From positions 186,001-250,000 of the forward strand of contig NZ_BNBZ01000007.1 of NCBI RefSeq assembly GCF_014656215.1: DNA of 64,000 nucleotides, read 5' to 3'. A program made the translations under genes and the position numbers. This DNA comes from Streptomyces zaomyceticus. GTDB lineage: Bacteria > Actinomycetota > Actinomycetes > Streptomycetales > Streptomycetaceae. Shown piece after piece: positions 9,134 through 18,530 of the stretch. Within the stretch, counting starts at the first letter, position 1; the number at the start of each line of letters is the position of its first letter. Below the pieces are notes generated by a model. That model worked only from the letters and a program-made list of their open reading frames with translations. It made no database searches and was not told the origin of the DNA.

Positions 9134-9337
9134 ATGGCTACCGGAACCGTGAAGTGGTTCAACGCTGAAAAGGGCTTCGGCTTCATCGCCCAGGACGGCG
9201 GCGGCCCGGATGTCTTCGTCCACTACTCCGCGATCAACGCGAACGGCTTCCGTTCGCTCGAGGAGAACCAGCTCGTGACCTTCGACGTCACGCAGGGCCC
9301 GAAGGGCCCGCAGGCGGAGAACGTCTCCCCGGCCTAA
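9134..9337 (+). CDS. Cold-shock protein (CspA family)
   Basis: 67 residues forming a single cold-shock OB-fold that binds single-stranded RNA/DNA. RNP1 (KGFGFIAQ) and RNP2 (VFVHYSAI) are both intact, after the family start [11 protein letters not shown]. The ATG at 9134 has a strong AGGAGGG (9124-9130) and gives the standard family length; in-frame codons to 8993 would add an unrelated leader. The preceding region of more than 200 bases carries a terminator-like hairpin, suggesting control in the leader. A strong terminator follows at 9377. Confidence 0.97.
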   Translation: MATGTVKWFNAEKGFGFIAQDGGGPDVFVHYSAINANGFRSLEENQLVTFDVTQGPKGPQAENVSPA

Positions 9338-9376
9338 GGTGCCTGGGTCGGCGAAGCACGACTAGAGCAGTACCCA

Positions 9377-9424
9377 AGGAGCCCCGCTCCGTGCCCTCGG
9401 GCACGAGCGGGGCTCCTGCCTTTT
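9377..9424. terminator. Strong bidirectional terminator between cold-shock and M23 genes
   Basis: AGGAGCCCCGCT...AGCGGGGCTCCT gives a 12-base-pair lower stem, then one bulged C and a 7-base-pair upper stem (CGTGCCC/GGGCACG), followed by GCCTTTT on the plus strand. It sits between the convergent genes ending at 9337 and 9459 and can serve both. Confidence 0.85.
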
Positions 9425-9458
9425 CGGACCCCGGGGCCCTTCCGGACCCCGGGAGTCC

Positions 9459-10295
9459 TCAGCAGTTCGGGATGACGGTCCCGTTGTTGTCGCGGGCCTC
9501 GTCGTTGCCCCAGCGGGACAGGTAGTAGGCCGAGACGTACGCTCCGTAGCCGTTCTTCCCGGCGTACACGGTGTCGAGGTCGGTCTTCAGCCACCAGTGG
9601 TTGTAGTTGCCGGAGGCGTCCCTGATCTCCTGGCCCCAGACCTTGCAGTAGACGTAGTTGGTGCCCTTGTTCAGGACGCCCTGCGCGTCGGCGGTGTTCG
9701 CCTGGGCGTAGCCGGTGGCGTTGGCGAAGGTGTCCACCCAGTACTTTCCGCCTCCGCCGCCCGAGCAGCCGTTGTCGCTGGTCAGGGACTTGGAGCCGTA
9801 GGAGCCCGGATAAGGGGCGAGAGACGCTCCGTTGATCACGATCGACTGGCCGACGCCGTTGAGGAGCTGCTCGTAGTGGATGTGGGCGCCGGAGCTGTTG
9901 CCCGTGCTGCCGGTGGTGCCGATCTGCTGGCCCTGGGCGACCGCGGCGCCGTTGGCCACGGAGTAGGCGTTCAGGTGGAAGTAGTAGGTCTTCCAGCCGC
10001 CACCGTGGTCGACCACGATGTAGTTGCCCGCGCCGGACGGCTGGGAGTAGCGGTAGGCGGTGCCGGACGCGGAGGCGAGGACCGGGGTGCCGGCCGTCGC
10101 GCCGCCGTCGGAGCGGATGAAGTCGAGGGCCTGGCGGACCTCGGCCGAGTGGTGGCTGTAGGTCCAGGTCTGGCCGCAGGGGAAGGGCGCCTTGAAGAGG
10201 GGCGCGGCCTGGGCGGGGGTGGTGGTGACGAGCGCGGTGAGCAGGCCCGCGACGAGCGCGAGCAGGGTGCCGAGAGGGGTGATCCGGGCACGCAT
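9459..10295 (-). CDS. Secreted M23 family metallopeptidase
   Basis: 278 residues: signal peptide (LGTLLALVAGLLTALVTTTPAQA), an M23/LytM zinc endopeptidase domain (about 35-165) with the HSAEVRQALDF zinc site and the GAHIHYEQ HxH motif, and a C-terminal aromatic-rich SH3b-like region (about 180-278; YWVDTFANATGYAQ). Such enzymes cleave peptidoglycan cross-bridges or other glycine-rich peptides outside the cell. The ATG at 10295 with GGAGGACGC directly before it was preferred over the longer frame reaching 10358. Divergent from the DUF1992 gene. Confidence 0.9.
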   Translation of the reverse strand: MRARITPLGTLLALVAGLLTALVTTTPAQAAPLFKAPFPCGQTWTYSHHSAEVRQALDFIRSDGGATAGTPVLASASGTAYRYSQPSGAGNYIVVDHGGGWKTYYFHLNAYSVANGAAVAQGQQIGTTGSTGNSSGAHIHYEQLLNGVGQSIVINGASLAPYPGSYGSKSLTSDNGCSGGGGGKYWVDTFANATGYAQANTADAQGVLNKGTNYVYCKVWGQEIRDASGNYNHWWLKTDLDTVYAGKNGYGAYVSAYYLSRWGNDEARDNNGTVIPNC

Positions 10296-10435
10296 GCGTC
10301 CTCCGGTACGTGGGGTGGGGGCCAGGGAACATGGGTCGACGCGCGTGGAACGGACCACAGCGTGCCGGAAGATCGCGTGTCGCAGTAGACCGCGAGGACC
10401 ACACGCGTACCGCCGGGCTTACGTAGTCTGGACAC

Positions 10436-10834
10436 ATGACCGAACGCAAACCGCCCGGAGTCGGCTTCGAGTCGTTCGTGGACAAGCAGATCCGCGAGGC
10501 GTCGGAACGGGGTGAGTTCAGCAGCCTGCCGGGCTTCGGCAAGCCGCTCGCCGACGACTCCGCCCCGTACGACGAGCTGTGGTGGATCAAGGGCAAGATG
10601 CACCGCGAGGGCGCGGCCGTACTGCCCCCCTCGCTGGCCCTGCGCAAGGCGGCCGAGGACGCTGAGGCGGCGGTGGCCGCGGCGGTCTCGGAGAGCCAGG
10701 TCCGCCGGATCCTCGGGGAGATCAACACCAGGATCGCCGAGGCCCTGCTCCGTCCGCCGGCCGGTCCCCCGCTGAATCTGAAGCCCTTCGACGTCGAGGC
10801 GACGGTCGAGCGGTGGCGGGCGGAGCGTTCCTGA
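10436..10834 (+). CDS. DUF1992 (DnaJ C28-like conserved domain) protein
   Basis: 132 residues carrying the DUF1992/DnaJ-homologue-subfamily-C-member-28 conserved domain: FVDKQIREASERGEFSSLPG, then GKPL, and the later helical segment IAEALLRPP. The family is widespread, small and soluble, with no agreed role. The ATG at 10436 lacks a Shine-Dalgarno; TAGTCT (10424-10429) ends six bases before it, so transcription probably begins at or next to the start codon. It is followed by the DinB-type gene, which has its own ribosome binding site. Confidence 0.85.
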   Translation: MTERKPPGVGFESFVDKQIREASERGEFSSLPGFGKPLADDSAPYDELWWIKGKMHREGAAVLPPSLALRKAAEDAEAAVAAAVSESQVRRILGEINTRIAEALLRPPAGPPLNLKPFDVEATVERWRAERS

Positions 10835-10876
10835 CCCCTGGCTCGCCGGGCCGCCCGGCGACCGGAAGGAGCCCCC

Positions 10877-11383
10877 ATGAACAGCGCCGGTCTGCTGGTC
10901 GACTCGTTCGGCCGGGTGCGTGAGGTCGTCCACGAGGCGGTGGAGGGCCTCACCGAGGACGAGCTCGCCGCACGGATCGATCCGGACGCCAACTCGATCG
11001 CCTGGCTCGTCTGGCATCTCACCCGGATCCAGGACGATCACCTCGCGGGCGCCTTCGGCGGGGAGCAGCTGTGGGAGACGGCAGGCTGGCGCGACCGCTT
11101 CGGCCTGCCCTTCCCCGAACGGGCCACCGGCTACGGCCAGACGAGCGCCCAGGTGGCCTCGGTGCGTGCCCCCGCGGAGCTGCTGCTCGGCTATCACGAC
11201 GCGGTGTACGAGCGGACCCTCGATCTGGTGGGACCGCTGACCGACTCGGAGCTGGACCGGGTCGTCGACACCGCCTGGGATCCCCCGGTGACCCTGGGCG
11301 TCCGGCTGGTCTCGGTGATCGCGGACGACCTCCAGCACGCGGGTCAGGCGGCGTACGTACGGGGTGCGGTGGAACGGCGGTGA
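10877..11383 (+). CDS. DinB/DUF664 family (mycothiol-transferase-like) protein
   Basis: 168 residues with the four-helix DinB-like fold of actinobacterial DUF664 proteins, thought to include thiol S-transferases using mycothiol or bacillithiol. The histidines expected for the metal site are visible: the first in SIAWLVWHLTRIQDDH, the last in VSVIADDLQHAGQAAYVRG. The ATG at 10877 follows GGAAGGAG at good spacing. It lies 42 bases after the DUF1992 gene in the same direction. Substrate unknown. Confidence 0.85.
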   Translation: MNSAGLLVDSFGRVREVVHEAVEGLTEDELAARIDPDANSIAWLVWHLTRIQDDHLAGAFGGEQLWETAGWRDRFGLPFPERATGYGQTSAQVASVRAPAELLLGYHDAVYERTLDLVGPLTDSELDRVVDTAWDPPVTLGVRLVSVIADDLQHAGQAAYVRGAVERR

Positions 11384-11486
11384 CCTCGGGAGGCGGAGGC
11401 TGATAGCCTCCGGCCGATCTTGACGTGAGGCGATGTTCCGGTCGGGGGGCACCACCGGCCGCCTCAGCTCCAGGGGGAGGCCTTCG

Positions 11487-13757
11487 ATGGACCACCGCAC
11501 GCGCACATCCGTTTTCCGTCCACGCCGCCGTCTCGGCGCGGCCGTTCTCGTCGCACTCGCCGTCACGGCCGGTGCACTGGGCACTCCCGCCGTCGCCGCG
11601 CCGCCCACGGGCGTCACCACCGGCACCACCGGCACCACCGACACCGCGGCCACCGCCGGAAGTTCCGCCACCGCCGCCGCCGTGTACCCGCGTCAGGCGG
11701 GCCTCTGGAGCCTGGGCCGTACCGGCTTCCTCACCTGGTCGTCAGAAGGCTTCGACGCCCGCTGGACCCGGCTCTCGGACGGCGCCGTCACCGCCTTCCC
11801 GGCCGGTCACACGGTCTTCGGCTCGCGCGACTCCGACGTCGTCATCGACCAAGTGGGCCGGACCGTCACCCTCAGGGACATGGCGGCGGGCACGAAACTG
11901 TTCGATCTCGACCTCGCGCAGTCGGGTTCGGACAGCCAGGTCGCGGGCGCCGTGCGCTCGGCCCTCTTCGTCTCCGCCTCCAACGGACTCGGTGGCAAGA
12001 GCCTCCGCGTGTACACCCCGGTCGACGGCCTGCCCTCGTCCCGGTCCGTGACCGGGCTGCCCACGGACGCCACCGACCCCTGGGTCATGGGTGTCGCCGG
12101 CGACAGCGCCCTGATCAGGTACCGGACCGGCTCGGGCAGCCACTGGGCGCTCGTCGACCTCAGGACCGGCGCCGTGACCGCCCACCGCGCGGCCCCGAAC
12201 CTCCAGGACGCGTCCGTGTCCGCGACATACGTCGCCTGGACCGAGCAGACCGACGGCGGGGCCGCCACCGTGGTGGCCCTGAACCGCTCCACCGGCACGG
12301 TCCAGCGCATCCCTCTCGCCGCGCAGAACCGCGTGTCCCTGGGGCTGGTGGGGAACTGGGTCACCTACGGCGAGACCGACGGACTGCGCGCCTACGAGCC
12401 CGGCGCGCTCCTCGCGCTCACCGCCCGCGACCTGAGCACCGGCACGACCCGCAAGCTGCTCGACCACGTCGTCTCGGACGTCGACGGGCCCGACGGCACG
12501 AACGCCGTCCACGGCGGCACGTCCGCCCAGGGCCAGGGCCTCTACCGGATCTCCCCGGGAACCGGCGGGATACCGGTCGCCACGCTCCTCGCGCCCAGCG
12601 GCGAACCGACCAAGGTCGACCTGCTCGGTCACAGCGTTCCGGCGACGATCGACCTGAGCCGCAACCGCAGCTTCGACCTGAAGTGGCGGCTCTCGCGCAT
12701 CAATGTCGAGATGACCGTCACCCTGCGCAACACCCGCACCGGCGACACCATGGTCGAGCACGTGTACCCGCTCGCCGAGCAGGCCACGGACTTCACGTAC
12801 GCCCACTACGTCTGGCAGGGCGATGTCGGCTGGCCGGGCGAACCGGGCCGGTCGACGGGCGCTCCGGCGGGCCCGTACACCTGGCGGATCGACGCCAGGC
12901 CGCTCAACGGCATCGGCCCGACGATGACGAAGACCGGTTCCTTCACGGTGGTCCGCAGCAAGGCGCAGCCGCACGACTTCGACGGCGACGGGTCGCCCGA
13001 CCTGCTCATGAGGGACACCGCGGGCCGGCTGCTGCTCGCGGACACCTTCCGCGCCACCGACTGGGGCAGCGGCTACGAGTGGTTCCAGGAACACCACTTC
13101 AAGGTCGTCGGGCAGGGCTACGGCATCTACGACAAGATCGAGGCCACCGGCGACCTGGGCGGCTCGGGCGTCGGTGACTTCGTCGCCCGCGACAGGGCCG
13201 GGGTCCTGTGGCTGTACAAGGGGCGCGGCGGACACTCCTTCAGTGCCCGCATCCGGATCGGCGGCGGCTGGGGCACGTACACCCGGCTCACCGGCGGCAG
13301 CGACCTGACCGGGGACGGCCGCGCCGACCTCGTCGCCGCCGACAAGGCAGGTGTCCTGTGGCTGTACCGGGGCACCGGCAGGGACACCGCACCCTTCGCC
13401 GCCCGCGTCCGGATCGGCGGCGGCTGGGGCGTCTACGACCAGCTCACCGCCGTCGGAAACCTCGCGGGAGGCGCTGCCGGAGACCTCGTCGCGCGGGACC
13501 GGGCAGGCGTCCTCTGGCTCTACCTCGGCAACGGGAACGGGACCTTCGCGCCCCGGACCCGGATCGGCGGCGGCTGGGGCGGTTACGGCCGACTGGTCGG
13601 GATCGGGGACGCGGACCGGGACGGCCGTCCGGACCTGTACACCGAGGGGTCCCTCTACCGGGGAACGGGCGACTACCGGAGCCCGCTGCGGCCGCGCGAG
13701 GAGACGTCCCCGTACCACTTCTGGGCCACGGACGTCACGTACGACCATTTCGTCTGA
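11487..13757 (+). CDS. Secreted FG-GAP/VCBS-like repeat protein, paralog 1
   Basis: 756 residues. Order: signal peptide (arginine-rich start, LGAAVLVALAVTAGALGTPAVA), a beta-rich propeller-like region to about residue 380 with a LVGNWVTYGE blade element, an Ig/FlgD-Ig-like domain (about 385-490, ending GPYTWRIDARPLNGIGP), then FG-GAP/VCBS-like repeats to the end. The repeats alternate DFDGDGSPDLL or GDFVARDRAGVLWLYKG with RIGGGWGTYTRL. The Asp-rich loops could bind calcium. No LPXTG, membrane anchor or catalytic motif was seen. ATG start with GGGGGAGG before it. First of four tandem paralogs; a 188-base gap separates it from the next. Confidence 0.8.
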   Translation: MDHRTRTSVFRPRRRLGAAVLVALAVTAGALGTPAVAAPPTGVTTGTTGTTDTAATAGSSATAAAVYPRQAGLWSLGRTGFLTWSSEGFDARWTRLSDGAVTAFPAGHTVFGSRDSDVVIDQVGRTVTLRDMAAGTKLFDLDLAQSGSDSQVAGAVRSALFVSASNGLGGKSLRVYTPVDGLPSSRSVTGLPTDATDPWVMGVAGDSALIRYRTGSGSHWALVDLRTGAVTAHRAAPNLQDASVSATYVAWTEQTDGGAATVVALNRSTGTVQRIPLAAQNRVSLGLVGNWVTYGETDGLRAYEPGALLALTARDLSTGTTRKLLDHVVSDVDGPDGTNAVHGGTSAQGQGLYRISPGTGGIPVATLLAPSGEPTKVDLLGHSVPATIDLSRNRSFDLKWRLSRINVEMTVTLRNTRTGDTMVEHVYPLAEQATDFTYAHYVWQGDVGWPGEPGRSTGAPAGPYTWRIDARPLNGIGPTMTKTGSFTVVRSKAQPHDFDGDGSPDLLMRDTAGRLLLADTFRATDWGSGYEWFQEHHFKVVGQGYGIYDKIEATGDLGGSGVGDFVARDRAGVLWLYKGRGGHSFSARIRIGGGWGTYTRLTGGSDLTGDGRADLVAADKAGVLWLYRGTGRDTAPFAARVRIGGGWGVYDQLTAVGNLAGGAAGDLVARDRAGVLWLYLGNGNGTFAPRTRIGGGWGGYGRLVGIGDADRDGRPDLYTEGSLYRGTGDYRSPLRPREETSPYHFWATDVTYDHFV

Positions 13758-13897
13758 CACGGCGTCGGACCACCTGCTCCGGGTGATCGCGGGCCGGGCT
13801 CCCGGCTCCGTCGACCGGTTCGTCAGGGTCTGATCGATCTTGTCGGCGCACTCGAAAATCGACGTACAACCTTTCGAACTCCCCGTGAGTCATGCGG

Positions 13898-13918
13898 GCG
13901 TGGCGTGTCGCGCCACGC
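13898..13918 (+). promoter_or_regulatory. Leader hairpin upstream of FG-GAP paralog 2
   Basis: GCGTGGCG and CGCCACGC form a perfect 8-base-pair stem with loop TGTCG, ending 12 bases before the AGGGGGA ribosome binding site of the next gene. It could be the end of the preceding transcript or a translational control element; there is no T tail. Confidence 0.45.
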
Positions 13919-13945
13919 TCGCGCTTCATGAGGGGGAACACCGCT

Positions 13946-16177
13946 TTGTCCCGAGTACGCACCTCCCGTCGCCGACTCGCGCTGGCCGTCACCGCCGCGC
14001 TCGCCGTCACGACCGGAGCCCTCACGGCCGGTCCCGCCGCCGCGACCACCGGCGGCGTGGCGGCCGGTGCCGTGGCAGCGCCGGCGCAGGCCGCGCAGAA
14101 CGCCGTCGCGATGCTGCCCGGCTCCATCGTCATCGGCAACGGCCCGTCCGGCTTCCTGACCCGCACCCAGGAGAGGACGGGCTACGTCTACCGCTGGACT
14201 CGGTACGCCGACGGGGTCACGACCACGCTGCCCGGCAGCGGGTACGCGGGAACCCTCGGCACCGACCTCGTCGTGCGGTCCGAGGGCAATGTCCGCACCA
14301 TCCTGGACATGTCCTCCGGCGCCGAACCCGTGGTGATCGACACCGCGTTCCTCGGCACGTCCGCCCAGTTGATCAGGCTCGCCGGTTCCACCCTCGTCAT
14401 GCGCGTCAACCGCCCGGACGGCCCCGGCGGCGACGTGCATCTCGTCTCCAAGCCCGGGGACACGGTCGTCGACCACAAGGTGACCGGGCTCCCCGCCGAC
14501 GCGGCGATCCGCCGGTACGACATGAGCACGCCCGAAACCCTCGCCCTCCTGTACACCGGCACGGTCGACGGGGTCACGGGAAGCCGCGTGGCGCTGGTGG
14601 ACGTCGCCACGGCCGCGATCGTCGAGGACCGCCCCGCGTCCGGCGCCGGCCTGAGCGGTGACGTCAGCGTCTCCGCCACGCACCTGGCATGGGCCGAGAA
14701 GTCCCCGTCCGGCGACGCGACGACCCTCGCGGTGGCCCGCCGGGGTCAGCCCGACGTCGAGCGCGTCCCCCTCGGAACGGGCACGCTCCTCACCGAGCTG
14801 ACGGGCGACTGGGTCACCTACGGTGTGCCCGGTGGGGTGACCGCGTCCGTACCCAACCCGCTGTACGCCCTGGCTGCACGCTCGCTGACGACCGGGCAGA
14901 CGGTCAAGCTCCTGGACACCGTGACCATCATCCGCCCCGAGGCGGACGGCGGCCTCCTCGTCCAGGGCGGCACGATCGAGCACGGCGAAGGCCTCTACCG
15001 GATCGCCCCCGGCGCCGACGGCACCCCGGCCGCCACCCTCGTGGCGAGCACCGGCCTGCCCATCGTGCCCCAGCTGACGGGCCAGACGGTCCCCGGCACC
15101 TTCGACTTCCGGACGAGCCGCGGCGACGGCTATCTGACGTGGCAGTTCGCCGCGTACACCGGCGCGAAGGTGGACGTCGTACTGACGCACACCGCGACCG
15201 GGCAGCGGTGGACCAGCACGGCCCCGGTGGACGTCGCCGCCCGCGGCCTCGCCTACTGGACGGGCCTGTTCGACGACTTCACCACGGCGGCCAACGGGGC
15301 CTACACCTGGAAGATGACGGCGACGCCCACCAACGGCATCGGCGCCCCGGTGGAGCGGACCGGCACCCTCACGGTCGACAACGGGCAGGCCCCGCACGGC
15401 TTCTCGGACACCGGCTCCCCGGACCTGGTCGTCCGCGACGGCGGCGCGCTGTTCCTCTACGACGGCCGTCAGGCCCTCTACCACAACGCCCAGAGCGAGC
15501 TGCGGGAGACGGACATCGGGTCGGGCTGGGGCGCGTACGACCAGATCCTGACGCCCGGCAACGTCGCCGGCGCCCGGTTCGCCGACCTGGTGGCCCGCGA
15601 CACGACCGGGGCGCTCTGGCTGCACACGGGCACGGGCAAGAACGCCTTCTCGGCCCGTACGAAGATCGGCGGCGGCTGGCAGATCTACAACAAGATCACC
15701 GGCGGCAGCGACCTCGACGGCGACGGCCGCCCCGACCTGGTCGCCACCGACACGGCCGGCGACCTCTGGTTCTACAAGGGCACCGGCTCCGCCACCGCGC
15801 CGTTCGCACCGCGCGTCAAGACCGGCCACGGCTGGGGCATCTACAACAAGATCGTCGCCACCGGCCAGATCGGCGGCGGCGCCGCCGGAGACCTCGTCGC
15901 CCGCGACACCGCCGGCGACCTCTGGCTCTACCTCGGCAACGGCGACGGCACCTTCGCCGCACGCACCAGGATCGGCGGCGGCTGGTACGCCTACGACGAG
16001 ATCGTCGCCATCGGCGACGCCGACCGCGACGGCCGCCCCGACCTGCTGGCCACCGGACCGGGGAGCGACGAACTGGCCCTGTACTCGGGCACCGGCAACT
16101 GGAGCGCGCCCTTCGCGCCCCGCTCCATGCTCCACGCCCCGGCTCCGGTGTCGAACTGGACCAGCACCCTGTTCTGA
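13946..16177 (+). CDS. Secreted FG-GAP/VCBS-like repeat protein, paralog 2
   Basis: 743 residues from a TTG start at 13946, chosen because AGGGGGA (13931-13937) is correctly spaced and because paralogs 3 and 4 begin with TTG at the same point in the signal peptide; ATG 13928 would place the ribosome binding site inside the gene. Same order as paralog 1: signal peptide ending near AAAT, propeller-like part with LTGDWVTYG, Ig-like domain (about 383-478; NGAYTWKMTATPTNGIG), C-terminal repeats with DLVARDTAGDLWLYLG and KIGGGWQIYNKI. It ends TSTLF. DNA from 15661 on is nearly identical to part of paralog 3. Confidence 0.8.
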   Translation: MSRVRTSRRRLALAVTAALAVTTGALTAGPAAATTGGVAAGAVAAPAQAAQNAVAMLPGSIVIGNGPSGFLTRTQERTGYVYRWTRYADGVTTTLPGSGYAGTLGTDLVVRSEGNVRTILDMSSGAEPVVIDTAFLGTSAQLIRLAGSTLVMRVNRPDGPGGDVHLVSKPGDTVVDHKVTGLPADAAIRRYDMSTPETLALLYTGTVDGVTGSRVALVDVATAAIVEDRPASGAGLSGDVSVSATHLAWAEKSPSGDATTLAVARRGQPDVERVPLGTGTLLTELTGDWVTYGVPGGVTASVPNPLYALAARSLTTGQTVKLLDTVTIIRPEADGGLLVQGGTIEHGEGLYRIAPGADGTPAATLVASTGLPIVPQLTGQTVPGTFDFRTSRGDGYLTWQFAAYTGAKVDVVLTHTATGQRWTSTAPVDVAARGLAYWTGLFDDFTTAANGAYTWKMTATPTNGIGAPVERTGTLTVDNGQAPHGFSDTGSPDLVVRDGGALFLYDGRQALYHNAQSELRETDIGSGWGAYDQILTPGNVAGARFADLVARDTTGALWLHTGTGKNAFSARTKIGGGWQIYNKITGGSDLDGDGRPDLVATDTAGDLWFYKGTGSATAPFAPRVKTGHGWGIYNKIVATGQIGGGAAGDLVARDTAGDLWLYLGNGDGTFAARTRIGGGWYAYDEIVAIGDADRDGRPDLLATGPGSDELALYSGTGNWSAPFAPRSMLHAPAPVSNWTSTLF

Positions 16178-16237
16178 TCCCCGTCCCTGCCCCCTCCTGA
16201 TCCCCGCCCGACGGTCCTTCCGAGAAAGAGCGCGACC

Positions 16238-18457
16238 TTGATTCATGTACGAACGCACCGGCGGCGAATCGCCACGGCCGTCACGGTCGCGCTCACCGTC
16301 ACCCTGGGCACGCTGACGGCCGTCCCGGCGGTGGCGACGGCGCCCGCCGTCGCCACCGCCACGCAGGCGGCGCGGCAGGACGCCGTCACCCTGCCAGCGG
16401 ACGCCCGGGTGTTCGGCAACGGCCCGTCGGGGTTCCTCACCCGTGCGAGCGGGGCCGGCGCCTGGGTATACCGCTGGACGCGGTACGCGGACGGGGTCAC
16501 GACCACACTGCCGGCGGGCACCTACACGGGCAGCGTCCGGTCGGACGTGGTCGTGAGGTCCGAGGGCGGCACCCACACGCTGTACGACATGGCCACGGGG
16601 GCCGATCCCGTCGTGATCGACACGGCGTTCCTGGGCGCGTCCGCCAGGTTCGTCCGACTGGCGGGCTCCACCCTCGTCATGGAGGTCCCGCGCGCCGGCG
16701 GCGGCTCCGACGTCCACCTCGTCGCCAGGGCGGGCGGGGCCCTCGTCGACCGCAAGGTCCCCGAGCTGCCCGCGAACACCACGTATCGCTGGTACGACCT
16801 GTCCGCGCCCGACACGATGATCTTCCACTACAAGTCGGCCGAGTCGGCCGCCGTCCGCGTGGCCCTGGTGGACATCGCCACCGCCACCGTCGTCGAGGAC
16901 CGGGTCCTCACCGGGGCCGTCCAGGGCTCCGACGCGAGCGCGTCGGCCACCCACCTGGCCTGGGTCGAGAGGGACGCCACCGGTTCCGCGGCACTCCAGG
17001 TGGCCCGGCGGGGGCAGACCGCGACCAGCCGCGTCCCCCTCGGGTCGGGAGAGTCGGTCGCCGTCGAGCTGATGGGCGACTGGGTCACGTACGGCGTGAC
17101 CGGCGGGGCCGCCGCCACGGCACCCAACCCGCTCCACACCCTGACCGCACGTTCGCTGACGGACGGCCGCACGGTCGAGCTCCTCGACGTCGTGGACCGC
17201 GTCCGCGCCGACGGTGACGGCGCGCTGCTGGTCCAGGGCGGCACGGTCGAGCACGGCCAGGGCCTCTACCGCATAGCCCCCGGCGCGGACGGCACACCCT
17301 CGGCGACGCTCGTGGCGAGCATCGGAGAGCCGCTCGCGCCCGACGTCGTGGAGCAGCACGTCCCCTCCACCGTCGACTTCAGCACCCACAGCGGTGACGT
17401 GGACCTGCTGTGGCGACTCAACCACTCCCGTCCCGTCACGTCGTACGTCGAACTGACCCACACCGCGTCCGGGAAGCGCTGGACCTCGTACTCCTCCTAC
17501 AGGTCGAACTACGTGGGAGCGACGTGGAAGGGCCTGTTCGGCGACTACACGGCCGCCTACAACGGGGCGTACACCTGGCGGTTGACCGTGAAGCCCGCCA
17601 ACGGCATCGGCCCCGACCTCGTGCGCACCGGCGGGCTCACCGTGGCGAACAAGCCGCACCCGCACGACTTCTCCGACAGCGGCTCCCCGGACCTGCTCTA
17701 CCGGCACGGCGGGCGGTTGCTCGCCGTCGACGCCCGCCGCGCCCTGTACTTCGGCCACTACTCGACCCCGCTGGAGATGACGGTCATCGGTACCGGCTGG
17801 GACGCCTACGACCAGATCGTCACGCCCGGAAACGTCGCCGGCGCCGCGTTCGCCGACGTCGTCGCCCGCGACAGGAGCGGTGCGCTCTGGCTGCACACGG
17901 GCACCGGCAGGACGGCCTTCTCGCCCCGTACGAAGATCGGCGGCGGCTGGCAGATCTACAACAAGATCACCGGCGGCAGCGACCTCGACGGCGACGGCCG
18001 CCCCGACCTCGTCGCCACCGACAAGGCCGGCGACCTGTGGTTCTACAAGGGCACGGGGAACGCCTCCGCGCCCTTCGCCGCGCGCGTGAAGACCGGCCAC
18101 GGCTGGGGCGTCTACAACAAGATCGTCGCCACCGGGAACATCGGCGGCGGCCCCGCCGGAGACCTCGTCGCCCGCGACACCGCCGGCGTCCTCTGGCTCT
18201 ACCTCGGCAAGGGCGACCGCACCTTCGCCGCCCGGACGAGGATCGGCGGCGGCTGGGACCGGTACGCGGAGATCGTCGCCATCGGCGACGCCGACCGCGA
18301 CGGCCGCCCCGACCTGCTGGCCAACGGGCACACCGGCGGTACCCACGACAGCCTCGCCCTCTACCGAGGCACCGGCACGTGGAACGCGCCGTTCTCGGGC
18401 CGCGACGGGATCTACACCCCGTACGACCTCACCCGCATGTCCGTCACCCTCTTCTGA
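16238..18457 (+). CDS. Secreted FG-GAP/VCBS-like repeat protein, paralog 3
   Basis: 739 residues, TTG start at 16238 preceded by GAGAAAGAG. The domain order matches paralog 2: signal peptide with VTVALTVTLGTLTAVPAVA, propeller-like part (LMGDWVTYG), Ig-like domain ending NGAYTWRLTVKPANGIGP, then C-terminal repeats (DLVARDTAGVLWLYLG; HGWGVYNKI) and the end SVTLF. It lies 60 bases after paralog 2 and 73 before paralog 4, so these three probably share a transcript. Its 3' part is a mosaic: 17932-18056 resembles paralog 2 and 18071-18238 resembles paralog 4 at the DNA level. Confidence 0.8.
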   Translation: MIHVRTHRRRIATAVTVALTVTLGTLTAVPAVATAPAVATATQAARQDAVTLPADARVFGNGPSGFLTRASGAGAWVYRWTRYADGVTTTLPAGTYTGSVRSDVVVRSEGGTHTLYDMATGADPVVIDTAFLGASARFVRLAGSTLVMEVPRAGGGSDVHLVARAGGALVDRKVPELPANTTYRWYDLSAPDTMIFHYKSAESAAVRVALVDIATATVVEDRVLTGAVQGSDASASATHLAWVERDATGSAALQVARRGQTATSRVPLGSGESVAVELMGDWVTYGVTGGAAATAPNPLHTLTARSLTDGRTVELLDVVDRVRADGDGALLVQGGTVEHGQGLYRIAPGADGTPSATLVASIGEPLAPDVVEQHVPSTVDFSTHSGDVDLLWRLNHSRPVTSYVELTHTASGKRWTSYSSYRSNYVGATWKGLFGDYTAAYNGAYTWRLTVKPANGIGPDLVRTGGLTVANKPHPHDFSDSGSPDLLYRHGGRLLAVDARRALYFGHYSTPLEMTVIGTGWDAYDQIVTPGNVAGAAFADVVARDRSGALWLHTGTGRTAFSPRTKIGGGWQIYNKITGGSDLDGDGRPDLVATDKAGDLWFYKGTGNASAPFAARVKTGHGWGVYNKIVATGNIGGGPAGDLVARDTAGVLWLYLGKGDRTFAARTRIGGGWDRYAEIVAIGDADRDGRPDLLANGHTGGTHDSLALYRGTGTWNAPFSGRDGIYTPYDLTRMSVTLF

Positions 18458-18530
18458 CGCACCGCCCTCGCACGTCCGATCGGGCGCGGCGGAGACCGCC
18501 GCGCCCCGCTCCCGGAGAGAGACCACCTCC

